64,000 nt of DNA from Heterocephalus glaber (GCF_000247695.1 NW_004624805.1:5130397-5194396); one strand, 5' to 3'. Positions 10,964 to 23,384 are shown, counted from the first letter of the stretch. A program made the numbers and translations. Notes: a model not told the origin generated them from the sequence alone.

Positions 10964-12784
10964 TTAATTATTAGAGTTTCTAAGGAGCCATTTTCAGAGC
11001 TGGAGATCCGTGGCCCCACATGGATGTTGGCTGTGACTTCCAGCCGGGTCCCGAGACCTGCAGAGACAGCCAGGGCTCGGGATTCCACATGCGTCCCTGC
11101 TCATCTGTGCGTCTGCCACCCAGGAGCTTCGCAATGGGAAGCAAAGAAGTAAACAGTGCACAGCTGGGCTCTGAGCTCTGGCTGCACCCAGGCCTCCAGC
11201 TTTCTCCCAGCTTCTTGCCCTGGGCTGTTCCTGATCCTGTCCCCTCCTTCGGCGGCTTCTTTGCAGCTGTCTGTACCCAGTCACTGCCAGTCTCCATGTT
11301 TCATCTCCAGAGGGAGGAAGGCGCATGAGCTGCAGGGCAGGAGGCAGGAAGGCCAGTGAAAGGAGAGCCTGGGATCAAACAGGAAGAAGGAAGCATGAAT
11401 TAAGGACTTTAAACACTGGCCATACGATGATCTTCTACGCCTGCCCCTGCAGGAAGGCAGAGAGTGGAGATGGAGCTCTGTTATTTTCCTCCACATAATT
11501 ATAGGAGAGAGCCGAAGTTCTTGGAAAATACCAGGAAAGTCAGGGCTGTTGGCAGCCCAGCTCCTTCAGTCTTCCAGGACAGCCTGTGTTAGCCAGGCAG
11601 GAAATGAGCCCCGGGAGGTGAGCTCATTCAGGGGACCTCTGTGCTGTGGAAACAGGGGCATCCTGACCCAGATGTGGAAGGCCTCTTCGCTGGTGGCTCT
11701 CGTTAGTGGCCTGCAGGTTTCTGATACGTGTCAGGCAGCCTTGGTAGAGAGGCCCTTCTGCAGCTGCTTCTGTGGTCAGTGGTTCTGCAGCAGGGCTGGC
11801 CCGTGGCTGTGCAGAGCAGGTGTAAGGAGGAGGAAGCGTGGGGACTCCCTTGTGTGCCCAGCTAAAATCTTGGACCTGATTGGCCTTTTCCTTTCCCTTC
11901 CTATTCCTGGCTTTTTCTTTTCCATTGCCACTTCCCATTCAGGGTGGAAAGATTTGCTTTTGGGATTTGTGTGCTAAGCACAGTGGGGTGGAGCGGAGCT
12001 TTTGTGAAGAGAATGTGGTTAGAATGTTTTGCATGTTTTCCCGGCTTCCCATAAGGGTATTTCTAAGCAAGAATGCAAAGAGGCCTGAAATAGAGTGTAT
12101 TAGTAAGTGTAACAGAGAAGCAAAGTGTATTTTTAGCAAATACGGCTAAAGCAGATTATTGCAGTGAAGGAGGTGGAGGAAAGGGGAGGGTGTAGCTCTG
12201 GGGGTGCAGGTGGGTGGCCGCCTCCCTGCTGTCCCTGCGGCTCAAGGGGACCCGGCATGGTGGCTACTGGGTACACAGGCTCTGGGGGTGCCGTGCTGGG
12301 GATGGTGCTAAGGCCCCCAGGTCCAGAATGGCAGGCACCTGTCATCACAGGTAGGGCTGCTGCCACCCGCGTGCTCTGCTGTGGGGAGCATGCCCCGGTC
12401 AGCAGAGCCCGTGGGCCCGGAGCACCTTGGGCCCGGCTGTCGGTGCTGTGAGCACTTCTGGGATCCTGGGAGAGAACGGGGCCCCGGATTGTGACTGCCA
12501 CGTCAGAGTGGCGCCGCCCGCTCGAACTCTCCCCAGGGCAGCGTCTTGGTCTGGGAAGAGTGTTGACGCTTTTTTAGGGAGTCATAGTCCAAGCAAGATC
12601 ACGGAGAAGAGGAGGTTTGGCCTTCCAGCGAAACACTTCGAAAACTGCCAAGATGTAAAACCCATCACCCCTCAGGTTAGCCAGGGTGTGTGTCTGCTGC
12701 GGTCGTGGCACCGCTCATGGTAGGATGGAGTTCATCCTGGTCACACCTCCTCCCCGTTCTGCTGTGGACAGCCCGGCCGCCAGT
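10964..12784. other. Unique sequence, GC-rich in parts, no exon seen
   Basis: About 1.8 kb with no repeat I can name. Several overlapping frames exist (10980-11297 and 10994-11326 on -, 11020-11328 and 11549-11977 on +). They conflict with each other and show no domain. The 12170-12560 part is the GC-richest and has scattered CpGs, but not at CpG-island density. Confidence 0.4.
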
Positions 12785-13294
12785 GCTGTGGTTAATTTTC
12801 CGTGTCATCACTGGGTGCACAGGAGCCCGGCCAGTCGTTACTCAGAGTGAGGCTCTCAGGGTGTCTGTGAATGAGGTCACTGTCGGAGTCTGTAGGCTGA
12901 ATAAAGCAGATGGCCTTCCCGGGCCTTATCCAGTCAGCTGAAGGCCGAGTAGAACAAAAAGGCTGAGCTCCCAGAGGAGAGAGGGTTCTTCCCGCCTTTT
13001 GGCCTTCAGCCGAGGTCAGTGGTGTGAACCTAGGCACATGTGCTTGAGGGGGCTGTTTATATCATCAACAGCTCTAAAAGGTTCTCCATCCCCGCCCTAG
13101 GATACTGACTCCACCTGAGACTTCAGCTCTTCCTGGGTTCCCAGCCTGCTGGATTTCAGACTGGAGCTCACACTCCAACCACTCCTGTGTCTCCAGCTTG
13201 TCCCAGTGCCCTGCAGATCCTGGTATTCGCCAGACTTTTGCAATCATGTGAGCCAGTTCCTTATAGTAAATCAATCTGTCTGTCTGTCTGTCTT

Positions 13295-13338
<44 letters not shown>

Positions 13339-13380
13339 TGTATTGGTTTTGTTTCTCTGAAGAACCCTGACGAACAGAAC
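12785..13380 (+). mobile_element. LTR-type repeat, sense
   Basis: The stretch runs from GTTAATTTTCCGTGTCATC, through GGGTGTCTGTGAATGAGGTC, AATAAAGCAGATGGCCTTCC and GTAGAACAAAAAGGCTGAGC, to CAATCATGTGAGCCAGTTCC, CTTATAGTAAATCAATCTG and a closing GTTTCTCTGAAGAACCCTGA. This is a widespread mammalian LTR-like repeat that normally ends this way. A second copy lies in the opposite orientation at 26570-27055. A microsatellite has grown inside its 3-prime simple part. Confidence 0.7.
13274..13336 (+). repeat. (TCTG)n followed by (CA)n microsatellite
   Basis: Several TCTG units pass into about twenty uninterrupted AC units (roughly 13297-13336). The array lies at the point where the host LTR-like repeat carries its own short simple-sequence tract, so the microsatellite probably expanded from that seed. 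Confidence 0.95.
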
Positions 13381-16300
13381 CATTTGCTAAATAAACTCAT
13401 ACTTTGGGGCCCAAATTCCACCTTCTTTATTATAAGATCTAAAAAAAAAAAGGCAGTGAATAAGTAAAGCACTGAAATTTGAGGTCTCTGGTAATGGGCA
13501 GGGTCCAGAGATTTATAGCCTTGGAGGGCCCTCTTTTATAAAATTCTATGCATAAAAACTTAAACCTATGGAAAAGGGAGAAATTTAGGTGCTATTTTTG
13601 ACATTAAATTAGGATTCTTCTCAAGGTCCCTTTAATGAACAAATGCCCTCTGTTATTTGGAAAATTTTGATTTATGCAAACCCCCTTCCAGGAAAATGTG
13701 CATTGTTTCAAATGGATAAACCATATTCCACCCAGCCTCTAATGAATGAAATCCAGTGGTGTATTGATTAGTTCCCCAGGCTTATAATTGGATGATTTGT
13801 TCCATGGAATGTTCTGTAACAGCTAGCTTACGCCTGGGAGTTACCTTGTGGCAGAGAGAGCTCGGGTTGGTTTGTTCTTTTGTGCGCTTGAGTTTGATTT
13901 CATCGGATTGACTCTGAGGGTGTCCTCCAGTCCTTTCTTAATCATTCAGGGCCGCAGCAAGCCGGTGATCATCACTGTAATGACTCAGATCCCAGAAGAA
14001 AGGCTCCACGTAACTGGAATCAGTTCTGATGGATCCTACAAGGGACTCCTGTTGTCGGAAAGATGCTGTCAGACTCAAAATAGTAACATAAAATATCATT
14101 TAATATGTGCTTATTACGTCATAAGCAAAGCTTATTGGACTCATGGGCCCCCGTTCTTGTTTGCAAAGTGTTGGCATTTCAGACCTCAGCCTGCAGCTTC
14201 TGTAGCTGACCACCAGCCGAGGACTCGGGAATCCTTTCCTAAGCTCCACTCTTAGTGCTTAGGGTGCCATTCACTCTGAGGTGGGAGGAACCAAGGTGGA
14301 AGTTGACAGCTTGATATTATGCTTCATAGAGTTGCAAGCCTGAGTTAAACTTTCCAACACCGACTATTCAGCGAGGGCAGTTTTTTTTTCCCCTGAGGAT
14401 GGAAGCCCTGCAAGGTCCTGAAACCCAGGGGTGGGTGTACAAACCGCATATGCAGTGGTTAATACACGCCGTGATTCTCCCTGGATGGATATGAGAACAT
14501 GACTATCTGTAGAGCCCAAGATGAGGGATCGACTTATAATCCAGCAGCACGCAGTGGCTCCAGGTGATGCAGGTGCTGAGGCAGACTTTGGGAAACAGTC
14601 TGTCCACGGGAGGTAAATTAGTGGATGTCTCCTCCTGCTTTCCGCCATGGTGTAGTTACCATAGTCGAGTACAGATGCTCACGCTTCTTGCACCCGGTCG
14701 TTTGTTCTCTGTCACTGTCATTCTGTGCTCTTATCTCGAGCTCTCACATGAGTTGAGTCTGCCTGACATCCACTGTCCATCCGCACAGCGATCATGTGGC
14801 GGGGAAGCTGGCTCAGTGGGGACTGTGTGCTAGCCTGTTGCTGCCAGGAGCTCAGATATCTCTGGAATGGACTCCAGCATTCAGCCTGATAGGACCCTGC
14901 TGCTGGACACCGTGCTCCCAGGGCTGGAGATCCGGGCAGCCACCCTTGCAGGTCCAGGCTCTAAGGGTACAGGTGACGCCTCTGCCAGCCCCCAGGAAGG
15001 TCGGCCAGTGCCAGCCAGCGTGTCTCCAGCGACTGAAGTTAGGACCGTTTCTCCAGGTGCACTCTTCGACAGTCCCCAGAGGAGAGCAGCTGTACCCTTA
15101 TACACCTGCCCTTGCTCCTGCTAATGGCAAGCCCCGACTGGGCCCTGGAGCCACTTGAGGGTCATTTCGTCCCTGGCTCCTGTGCAGAAACTGAGGAACA
15201 AAGTTTTGCAGTTCAGCAGAGGGCGATAAGCGTGGGGAAGCAGTGGTCCTGGCCTCGGAGCTGTCATTGGCGCCGGCTGCTCTGCTAGAAGTTGCCGCCA
15301 GGACGCCCTCACTTGCTGGATTCCTGCACTGCTCAGGGCTGTTAGGATGTTAGGTGTGGAAAGGCGATCGGGATGCTGCCCAGCCCAGTGGGAAGACAGA
15401 AAGGTCGGAGCTGGGGAGGAGGAGAAGAGGTACGAGCGCAGAAGTAGGAGCGAGGGATGGGCGCTGACGGGGCACCTCTGAGTGATCCAGCCCTGTGCCC
15501 TGGGTTCCTGTCTTGGGGTGTGGAGCGAGCCTCTGCATCTCTCACTCCAGTCCAAGACAGAAGCCGAGCTTTGATAGAAGAGGCCGGGAACCTGTGGCCG
15601 CCTGTTCTGGCATGCAGCTGATGATGATTAGCAGAGCTCATCAGGCCGGACAGGGCTGTCACCAACCCACGGAGGTGAGAGCAGGTGACGGTGCTGGGGA
15701 CATTTTCATTTACTTATTTTCTTGAAATTAGAAAATGACTATAGCCTCAGAGGCCAGGATCGTTTTAAAAATACTTGTTGACATGAGAGAAGGATAAGGA
15801 AATGTATCTATTTTTTCAGACATGGGGACTGACAGGGAGGGAGCTTTTGTTTTGAAAGGAAAACTCTGCCGGAATCAGAGATCCCCAGCTCTTCGGTGGG
15901 GGACGTCAGACTGGTCCTGAGGCTCAGTCATCTCCTAGTGGCTGTGGGAAGGGGCTGTGCCTTGGGAGTTCAGCATCTCACGGAGAGCCAGGGACAGAGA
16001 GGTTGGCACCTGGTTGTTAATTGTTAGAAGTCATTGAAGTCCTAAGCGATGATTCTCAACCTGCTTCTGCTTAGTGCATGTCTAACCAGAGGCTTAATTA
16101 TTTTCTCTGTGACTCCTCTGAGAGGGATGATTCTGGACCACGCTGACTGAACGCCCAGGCCGGTGCCCTCCTGTGCTGGGGCTGCCTCGGCCGTGTGTGG
16201 TCTGTGGCAGGACTCCCGGGAGGCCATCACCAGGAAAGCTCACTGTTCCCGGATAGACGGAGTGGTCCAGCTGGGATTGTTTGCACTAGGAATGTGCGTA

Positions 16301-17309
16301 ACACACGTGCACACGCAGCTCGCAGCACTGTTCACTCAAGCGCCATGTGGCAGGAGCGTGGGTCCTGCAGTCACCGGGCACCCAGCCGGGCCCCTTGCCC
16401 GTGCGAGTGGCCTGGCAGGGGCCTGGCTTGGCCCCTTGAGCTGGACCCCAGGGACCAGCTGGCTGCCCCTGTGCCTGCAGCTGGCTCTGGTTGCCACTAT
16501 CTCCTTGAAGCTTGCAGAAGGAGCCTCCAGGACTGTTCGCATTGCACTTGGGACATGTAGCTGATGCTGCCCGCCTCTCCATTTACGGTGCTGGGGCACA
16601 GAAAATCGTCCAAGGTTGCTCACTGCACGTTTCTAATCTGTTTGTCGACTCAAAACATCTAATATAAACTGTGCATCTTCTCACAACAAAAATGAACCTA
16701 TAGACATGCACTGTAGTTTTGTGGATGATTTCAGGTGTCTGCAGACTGCCTGAAGCGTATGAACGGCCTGTGGGTAAGGAACAGCTCATCTGGTGTGGCC
16801 TGGGTCCCCCATTCCCATACTCACTGCTGAAAAGACCGTGGCGGATGGTGCTCCAGCACCTCGCCAGTGAGGGGGAGAACAAGGGCTGGGAGGCCCTGCA
16901 CTGGCCCTGATCTGGGTCCGGTGCTCGTCCCCAAGCCTGCCTCTCACCCAGTGTTGCTCTTGGTGCTCTTTTACCTGGAAATGACGATGGTCCCTTTGTA
17001 GTCAGTGCAGCTCATGCATCCCTTTGCTTTCCTGTCCCAGCCCAGGAGAGGGCAGCCCCTTGCTTGCCCTGCTGCCCCTTCCCATCTGGCAGACGAGTGG
17101 GCAGGAGCGTTCATGACGCCATCGTGGGCTGTAGGAGCCTGCCTGTCCCACTGTGTGTGCCGATCCCAGCTGTGAGCTGCAGTTGGACCCGGGGAGATGT
17201 GCAGGGAAGAGGGGCGAGGGCACACAGGGGAGGTAGTTTGCTCAAGTTCCTGTCACGGTGCCAGCTTCAGCATTGGATACATTTTCTGTTCCTCCTCCTC
17301 TTCCTCTTC
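13381..17309. other. Long unique stretch, candidate conserved segments
   Basis: About 3.9 kb without a clear gene. The part at 13590-14120 is AT-rich, complex and repeat-free, and includes a TTACGTCA (CRE-like) site near 14114. It is a plausible conserved non-coding element. The region 14790-15700 is GC-richer with conflicting frames. A weak hAT-like edge, GATTCTCAACCTGC, sits near 16051. No splice-bounded exon convinced me, and the 135-codon frame at 13848-14255 has no domain. Confidence 0.4.
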
Positions 17310-17412
17310 TGCTTTTTCTTCTCTTTTTTGTTTTTTTGAGATAGACCTTCACTGGGAAGCCCAGACTGGCCTTAAACTTGCGATTCTCCTGCCTCAGCAT
17401 CCCGAGGGCCCA
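17310..17412 (-). mobile_element. B1-derived SINE fragment, antisense
   Basis: A T-rich lead passes into TTTTTTGAGATAGACCTTC, AAGCCCAGACTGGCCTTAAA and CTCCTGCCTCAGCATCCCGA, the antisense 7SL/B1 core. It sits against the left edge of the MLT1-like LTR that follows. Confidence 0.75.
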
Positions 17413-17424
17413 GCTTATGGGAAC

Positions 17425-17775
17425 AGTGGGGGGTTCCTGTCTCAGCTGGAAGTTCAAGATCAGGGTGTTGGCAGAGCTGGTTCCCTCTGGGTGCTGTCCG
17501 GGAAGGATCTGTTCAGGGCTCTCTCTCTGTGGCTTGTGGGTGGCCATCTTCTCCCTTTTTCACATCCTGTCCCCTCTATGTCTGTCTCTTTGTCCAAATT
17601 TCCCCTTTTTGTAAGGACACAAGTCAGAGTGAGTCGGGGGCTATTCTCACAAGCTCACTTTACCTTGGTTATGTCTAGAAAGGCCACATCTCCGCATAAA
17701 GTCCCACTCTTAGGTAGTGGTGGTTAGCACTTCAGTATGCATTTGGAGGGGACTCAGTTTAGCTCACGACAAAAA
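17425..17775 (-). mobile_element. MLT1-like MaLR LTR, antisense
   Basis: GTTCAAGATCAGGGTGTTGG, GGCAGAGCTGGTTCCCTC, GGTGGCCATCTTCTCCC, TTGTAAGGACACAAGTCAGA and TCACGACAAAAAGC-like edges follow the order of a reverse-complement MLT1 LTR (the solo-LTR relic of an old MaLR retroelement). Only LTR sequence is seen, with no coding region. Confidence 0.65.
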
Positions 17776-18364
17776 GCATTTCCTGGTTGGCAGGTGTGGA
17801 AGAGAAATCTCAGTAGCCAAGCTTGTCCCAGGCCAACGCACTGTCACATCATTCCATCTGACTTACTGAGATGCTGTTACGAACATTTCCCGTGAAAAGT
17901 GACAAGATAAATCTTTGGAATGCAGGAGAGAAATCTTGATTTTACTGAAACACCCATCGAATGTGCTGAGCATCTACTTGAACCAGTAAAACTTGCTTGG
18001 GGGTTGGGGTAGAGGGAAGTAAAAGTGTGGACAGAACAGCATGCACCTGGTGGTCACAATGCCCATGTTGGGGGAATGGAGCTGGGCTTGGGGAGGGTCC
18101 TGTGTCTCCATTCGTAGGTATCCGACTTCCCAGACTCAAGCCCAGTTTCCTGTGACCACTGAGATGGAATTTCCCATTGGTACACTTTACAAGGTGAGTT
18201 GACTGTGCTTCTTTGGAAGTAGGGAAACCACACTGTCAGAGATTAAATGCTGAAGCAAATCAAAGACACCACCACCAACATAAATATGCGAGGAGTTAAG
18301 AGAAAAGATTCTTTTAACCTAGAATAGTGCCTGTGACATCAAGCTATTAATATATCTTTTAAAA
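17776..18364. other. Unique sequence
   Basis: No gene or named repeat is recognised. The 18230-18360 end is AT-rich. Confidence 0.35.
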
Positions 18365-18455
18365 ATTTTTACTTTTTCACAGTGTTGAGGCTTGAACCCC
18401 AGGGCCTACTCATCCTAGGCAAGCATTCTGCCACGGAACTGCATCCCTAGCATTA
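18365..18455 (-). mobile_element. ID SINE, antisense
   Basis: TTGAGGCTTGAACCCCAGGG, CATCCTAGGCAAGCATTCTG and CCACGGAACTGCATCCCTAG form the antisense ID unit with a degenerate B box and A box. No clear flanking duplication was found. Confidence 0.75.
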
Positions 18456-19692
18456 ATATAGCTATGAAATCTGAAATTTCTTTTCCTTTTTGCACTACTG
18501 TTGGTTGAAGCTGCTTTAAATTACCCAGTGGATGTAGGGTGGAATCACCTGGGATGCATTCAGGCTGCCAGGTATGATCACAGTAGATTTCTGCTGGAAG
18601 CCCCTCCCCTCGTCTGAGGTTTGTAAGGACAAATGGAAAATGCATGTTGCTGTGAAATGGGAATTGCAGTTTAGGGAAGAGGAAGGGAGATAACATGGTG
18701 AGCAGCTGAAGGCGTATGCTAGGACTGGCGACCTGGGTTAATGTAATAATAACCCCTCTTCTGCTCAGGGCTGTGTGGTCTCCACTGGGGCAGGGATGAG
18801 CCCTGCACGGGTGACGACTCAGCCCGACAGGTATCATGTTCTTGACAAAACAAAATCTCAGCCATTTATAGTACAGTACATCAGATGAAGGTAAATACTC
18901 GCAGAAGCTTAAATTTAGTTATAGAACCAGATTATCTGGGGTGGATTATCTATGGAAAATATTGAATCCCAGGGCAGCTTCTCTGTGTATTTTTGGCCTG
19001 CAGCTTAATTTTGAGCCATTTCCCCTTATCGGCTGGTGCATGCTTAGGAAATACATGCTCATTTGAAACATTAATATTTTCCAAACACACACTCAAAGTA
19101 GAAACCCACAGGCAGGAAGGCAAAGCCACTGCCCACTCCTCCACCATTCCCATTTTGTGTGGCCCAAGGCCACCTGGAATTTTTTTGTGGGGTTTCACTT
19201 CATTGGTTTGGTTGATTAAGAGCTGATCTTTTCATCGTTATGAATTTAAGACCAGTATTAAAACACATTGTAAAGGAAAATGAGGTATGAGTGGGGCAGG
19301 AATAGCTTTGATGGGGAATTTTGTGGAAAACACCATTTAGAATGAACAAAATTTCTATTAAGATCAATTAAAGGGAAATTTAAATTGTGAACTTGTGGGC
19401 TATAAGCTTAAATTCTGGTTACTTCCAAGTGAATTCTAAAGCAAGCACATCTTTCACTCTTGTGAATTTCTCTTTTTCTGGAAAAGGAAAATACCTTCAA
19501 CTGATTTATTTCCTAAAATATTCTCAGATGCAGGGAAATAATTGTTTCTTTTAACTGCCATATGTACAGATGACTTTATGTTAATACAGGACATAATGAT
19601 ACCAATTTTAGCAACTCTTTAGAATGAGCTAAATGTTATCAGGAATATTTCCAATTAGTTCAAATAATGATATACCTTTTTCAGTTATCCAA
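18456..19692. other. AT-rich unique sequence, candidate conserved element
   Basis: From about 18840 to 19690 the sequence is AT-rich but complex, with no repeat I recognise and no microsatellite. Sites such as TTAATACAGGACATAATGA and CCAATTAGTTCAAATAATGA could bind homeodomain-type factors. That is only a motif impression. No coding frame of note exists. Confidence 0.35.
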
Positions 19693-19816
19693 TCCACTTC
19701 TCTTTTATTTTTATTTATTTACTTTTTGGTACTGGGGATCGAACTCAGGTCCTTGCGCTTGCGCAGGAGGCGGTGAAACCACTGAGCTAAATCCCCAGCC
19801 CTCCACTTCTCTTTTA
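19693..19816 (-). mobile_element. ID SINE, antisense, with 15-bp target duplication
   Basis: The insert carries an ATTTTTATTTATTTAC tail complement, then GGTACTGGGGATCGAACTCA, then ACTGAGCTAAATCCCCAGCC, a well preserved antisense ID element. The 15-bp direct repeat TCCACTTCTCTTTTA lies at 19693-19707 and 19802-19816 without mismatch. The intact ends mark it as one of the youngest insertions in the window. Confidence 0.93.
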
Positions 19817-20319
19817 ATGAGTCAGGTCTTTGCAGTTTAAAAAATTCTTGATTTTTAAAATCAAAGACTGTTTTCTAGTGGATGGAGAAAAATATTTAGC
19901 TGTCTAGGAAATGCAGAATTCTGGAATGATTCTAATGGGTATATTATTCATTTGAGGTTTGATGTCATTTGGGACATGGAGGAACAAATATTCAGGCAGA
20001 ATATTTGTCTGAAAAGACAGAAATACTCCAATTTTTCATACTAGTGGAATACAGAAGAGAAGAATGTACAAGAAGACATTGTTGTGTATCAGAAACTTGG
20101 TGTGAAAGATTAAAATATTGGAAATATATATTCACCTACTGTAGGAAAAATATCCTCCCCCATAAACATCCCTTTACATAAACACTTTTTAAAAAATGTT
20201 GCTGTGTTTTTTAAGGGATAAAGACAAGTGTAGTGCCAGTAAATTATGTAGGTTGTTAATGACCTTATGAAGTTTATATTCAGCTTCAGAATTTAGACCC
20301 TTAAACTTTCATGACCATA
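19817..20319. other. AT-rich unique sequence
   Basis: No gene or repeat is recognised. One short open frame (19969-20181 on +) has no support. Confidence 0.35.
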
Positions 20320-20720
20320 TCCATTAGGATTAGAATCAACTGTAATAGAAAACTACAAGTAACTATAATTGCAGTGGGACACAAGGTTATCCTGTCTTGG
20401 ACAAGCCCTGGTAGGTAGTCTAGGGCTAGTATAGTGCTGGGGATCCAGACTCCTTCCATCTTGTTGCTCAGTCTTATGTGGTGTGTTACCCTGGGCCCAA
20501 ATGGGGACGTCCATATTCCAGACTGTAGATCAGAGGAAAGGACAAAGGGGTGAAGGGCCAGTGTGAACTAGCTAGAGTCTTGATAGACAGTCATGCCCAA
20601 CTGCAAGGGAGGATGGGAAATAGGTCTCCATTCTGAGTTGTGTGGGTTTTGCCTGAGATCAGAGGCTTTATCTCATAGGAGAAAGAGTAGCCAAACAACA
20701 GCTAGTGGTCTCTGATAATA
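20320..20720 (-). mobile_element. LTR-type repeat, antisense (tentative)
   Basis: TAGTATAGTGCTGGGGATCC, TCCATCTTGTTGCTCAGTC, CAACTGCAAGGGAGGATGGG and AAATAGGTCTCCATTCTGAG resemble the reverse complement of a common mammalian LTR repeat whose end carries a similar CAAGGGAGGCTGGGAAA-type segment. The left edge is unclear, and a related antisense piece may be at 45930-46340. Confidence 0.4.
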
Positions 20721-23124
20721 GCAAACTTTACCTATAAATAGAACAATCCATTAACAACACTTAAAAACAAGTTGAATTTCTTTATGTGGTTGTTATGGGC
20801 TTAAATCTCTTATTACCATATGTCAGTAGTTGAAGGAAACATTATTTGTTTAAAAGTATGAAATTACATTATTCAGACTCTCATAGATATTATTTAAATT
20901 TTTCTACTTGTACTTCAAATGACTGGGCTGGAGAAGTGCACAATTTCTCAAAGCCTGAGTTATGAAAATTGACTAAACTTAAGCCCAGGGAGTGTCAGGA
21001 AAGTACAGAGTAGGTGAGATTGGAAAGTACCTTGTTGGGAACACTAGAGGGAGAAGGGTGTGGTAGGATTACATGTATGCGAAGGGGGAGAAGTTGGGAG
21101 GAAAGCGGGAGAGCAGAGCAGGGATAAGGCAGCAGTGAGGAGAGGATTAGAAGTCAGAGCCGTGGAGACTTTGTGATGTTTGGGAACCCATGAGCTGAAT
21201 GTCCAGGACTGTAGCCTCAGTTAAAATGAAGGATCCCCTTTTGGCCCATGACCAAGGTCTGATAGTGAGAGCCTGGCACCAGCAGAATGAAGGAGACTTC
21301 TGGGTATCCAGGTAGAGAAGCTCTTGGGCCAGGAATTAGATAGACTTTGGTAGCAGAGAAGGTATCCAGGACTCTGGCTAAGATGTGTCTGAGCTCTGTA
21401 TCCACGGATGTGTCCACTTTCAGTTTGGGTGTAGTCTGGATCCTGAAGAAAGAGAACACTTGAGGAAGTATTGAATTAATTTTCACCATTGGGTATCTTC
21501 AGGTAGAAGCTGGACCATAGCTGCTTGAGACAGTGGAGACGAAACACAAAGGAATTTCTTCCTTCTGGAGGGAGAAAGGGTGGTGGGGAGCTGTGGAAAG
21601 TAGACCAAAGTTGAGAGTGGATGGAAGACTGGCCGATCTTTAGATTGTTGGACCCTAAGACAACATCAAAGTCATTGTTGTTATTGAACACCCCCCCCCA
21701 CTTCCTCCCAAGGTGGTTGGTGGTATGGTTGGGTCCTTTGTAGATCTGAAGGGGAGATAGTTAATACAGTCAATAATTACATTGCCTTACTTTGTCTGTA
21801 GACCCTTTATCTTCCATGGAATGTTATCTAATTAAGGGTTTGTGTCAGTTTCCAAACTGAATTTAGGTAGCAGATATTCATGTGTGATTTTAGTAGTGGG
21901 TATGCTAAGGCATAGATTGAGAATGACTTTTATTAGGTGAAATTTTAAATCTACAGTACTTTCTTGGCTTCTAGGTTGTTGCCTTTTTCACATTCATATC
22001 AAACTTAGTGATTGAAAGTCTAGCTGATTAATGGGGTAGGTACAAGAGGAATGGAGGAAGGATGAGGTAAATAACGGTTTCTGGGTAGTTCTTCTGTATT
22101 TTATCTTTTTATCTATCTCAGTACTCAGAGGCTGAGCTGATAAGGTCATTTAGGGTGACCAGTAACCTTGGCTAAGATGCGGATGGATGAGCCTAGGTCT
22201 TATTTCACTGCCAGAAGCCTACACCACTTTTCTCATTCTGATAAGAACAGTGCTTTATCTTTGCTGCCCACAATCCATATCCACATGCATATTTCATGAT
22301 TTTCTTACCTTCCAGTTGCTTCTGAAAAAAAGAAAATTAAAGAAGAAAGACATGCCAGAGCCCAAAGTAGAAATAAACACTTTCATGTAGCCGGCTCCGG
22401 GGCATTGGGATTGATTTCCCCCATTCTGGATCCCTTACAAGGAGACTCTGTGTCTGGGAAGTGGCTCGATTGGGGTTTTATGATAGGATTTGGCCAGAGA
22501 ACACAAAGAGGGGGATTTCTCACTCTTCTTCAACAAATGGGCTTCAAAGAGCGGGATTTTTCACCTTGGAGTGGACCAAGGAGAGAGGAGTAGAAAACTG
22601 TGAGCAGTCTGCCTGCCATCTGGCTGGTAAATTTTGAGGAAGGCCTTATGGTAGATTGATGGGAGTTAGCAGCCCATTGTCTACCGGCATGTTTCTGCCA
22701 GGAGCCTGGGGCGTACGGTGCTGGGGTTCCTGAACCTCATCACAGGCGGCCTGGCACTGTCGGAGGACCACGAGGGGAAGAAATTATGGGAAGAGGAATT
22801 CCTCGTGGGCCGCTTAGTTAGACCCTCTGATGCTGGGCTCCTCAGAGAGGTGGTGCCCTGGGCCTGGAGGATTTGAAGGGTGGAGAGCTGCCTGACTTCT
22901 TCCTCACCTCAGTCAGATCTGCTCATTCTGTGGGCCTCACAGCGCTCGGCTCGCCTTTTCTCAGACCCTGAGGCCAGAGGCCAGTGAGATGCAGCGTTAG
23001 TCCATGTGTGTGCCAGGCCACCAGCCCTGGATGCCTCCCCTCTGAGCTTGGCGCTGTTGTTGCTGAGGCCACCTGGCTCTCTGGTGATGGAGGGGACGTG
23101 GGAAAATAGGGACTTTAGCGCCTG
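20721..23124. other. Unassigned 2.4-kb stretch, possible old retroelement interior
   Basis: No gene is recognised. The - strand carries two adjacent open frames (21476-21691 and 21217-21489) that touch end to start. The + strand has frames at 22187-22390 and 22405-22593. None shows a domain. A C-run (CCCCCCCCC) occurs near 21691. Because LTR-like repeats flank the stretch, part of it could be decayed retroelement interior. I cannot prove this. Confidence 0.3.
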
Positions 23125-23262
23125 TTCTGAAAGGGCCGCCCTGTGCTTTATGACACTGGGTGAATCACTTAACCTTTCTGGGCTGCTGCTTAGATAAGAT
23201 TGTTGTCTGGAGTGGCGTGGGCTCTCTGCCAGTGTGTCATCTCCTGGATCTTTCTTTTAAAA
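23125..23262 (+). mobile_element. MIR SINE relic, sense
   Basis: GACACTGGGTGAATCACTTA, ACCTTTCTGGGCTGCTGCTT and AGATAAGATTGTTGTC match the order of the sense MIR core (a CTTGGGCAAGTCACTTAACC-type segment followed by a CTCATCTGTAAAATGG-type segment). Confidence 0.6.
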
Positions 23263-23384
23263 CCAAGGTATAGATATCCATGTGAGCGGCTTACCAGTTA
23301 AGCACAGAGCCACATTCTGCACCTCTTACCTTTGTTGATTAGAAATGAGACGATCAGATTCTCTGGTTAGCCCAGAGAAAAGGA

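Noticed and set aside
16047..16150. Third MER5-like element
   Set aside because: Only a GATTCTCAACCTGC edge matches; the body does not follow the family order well enough.
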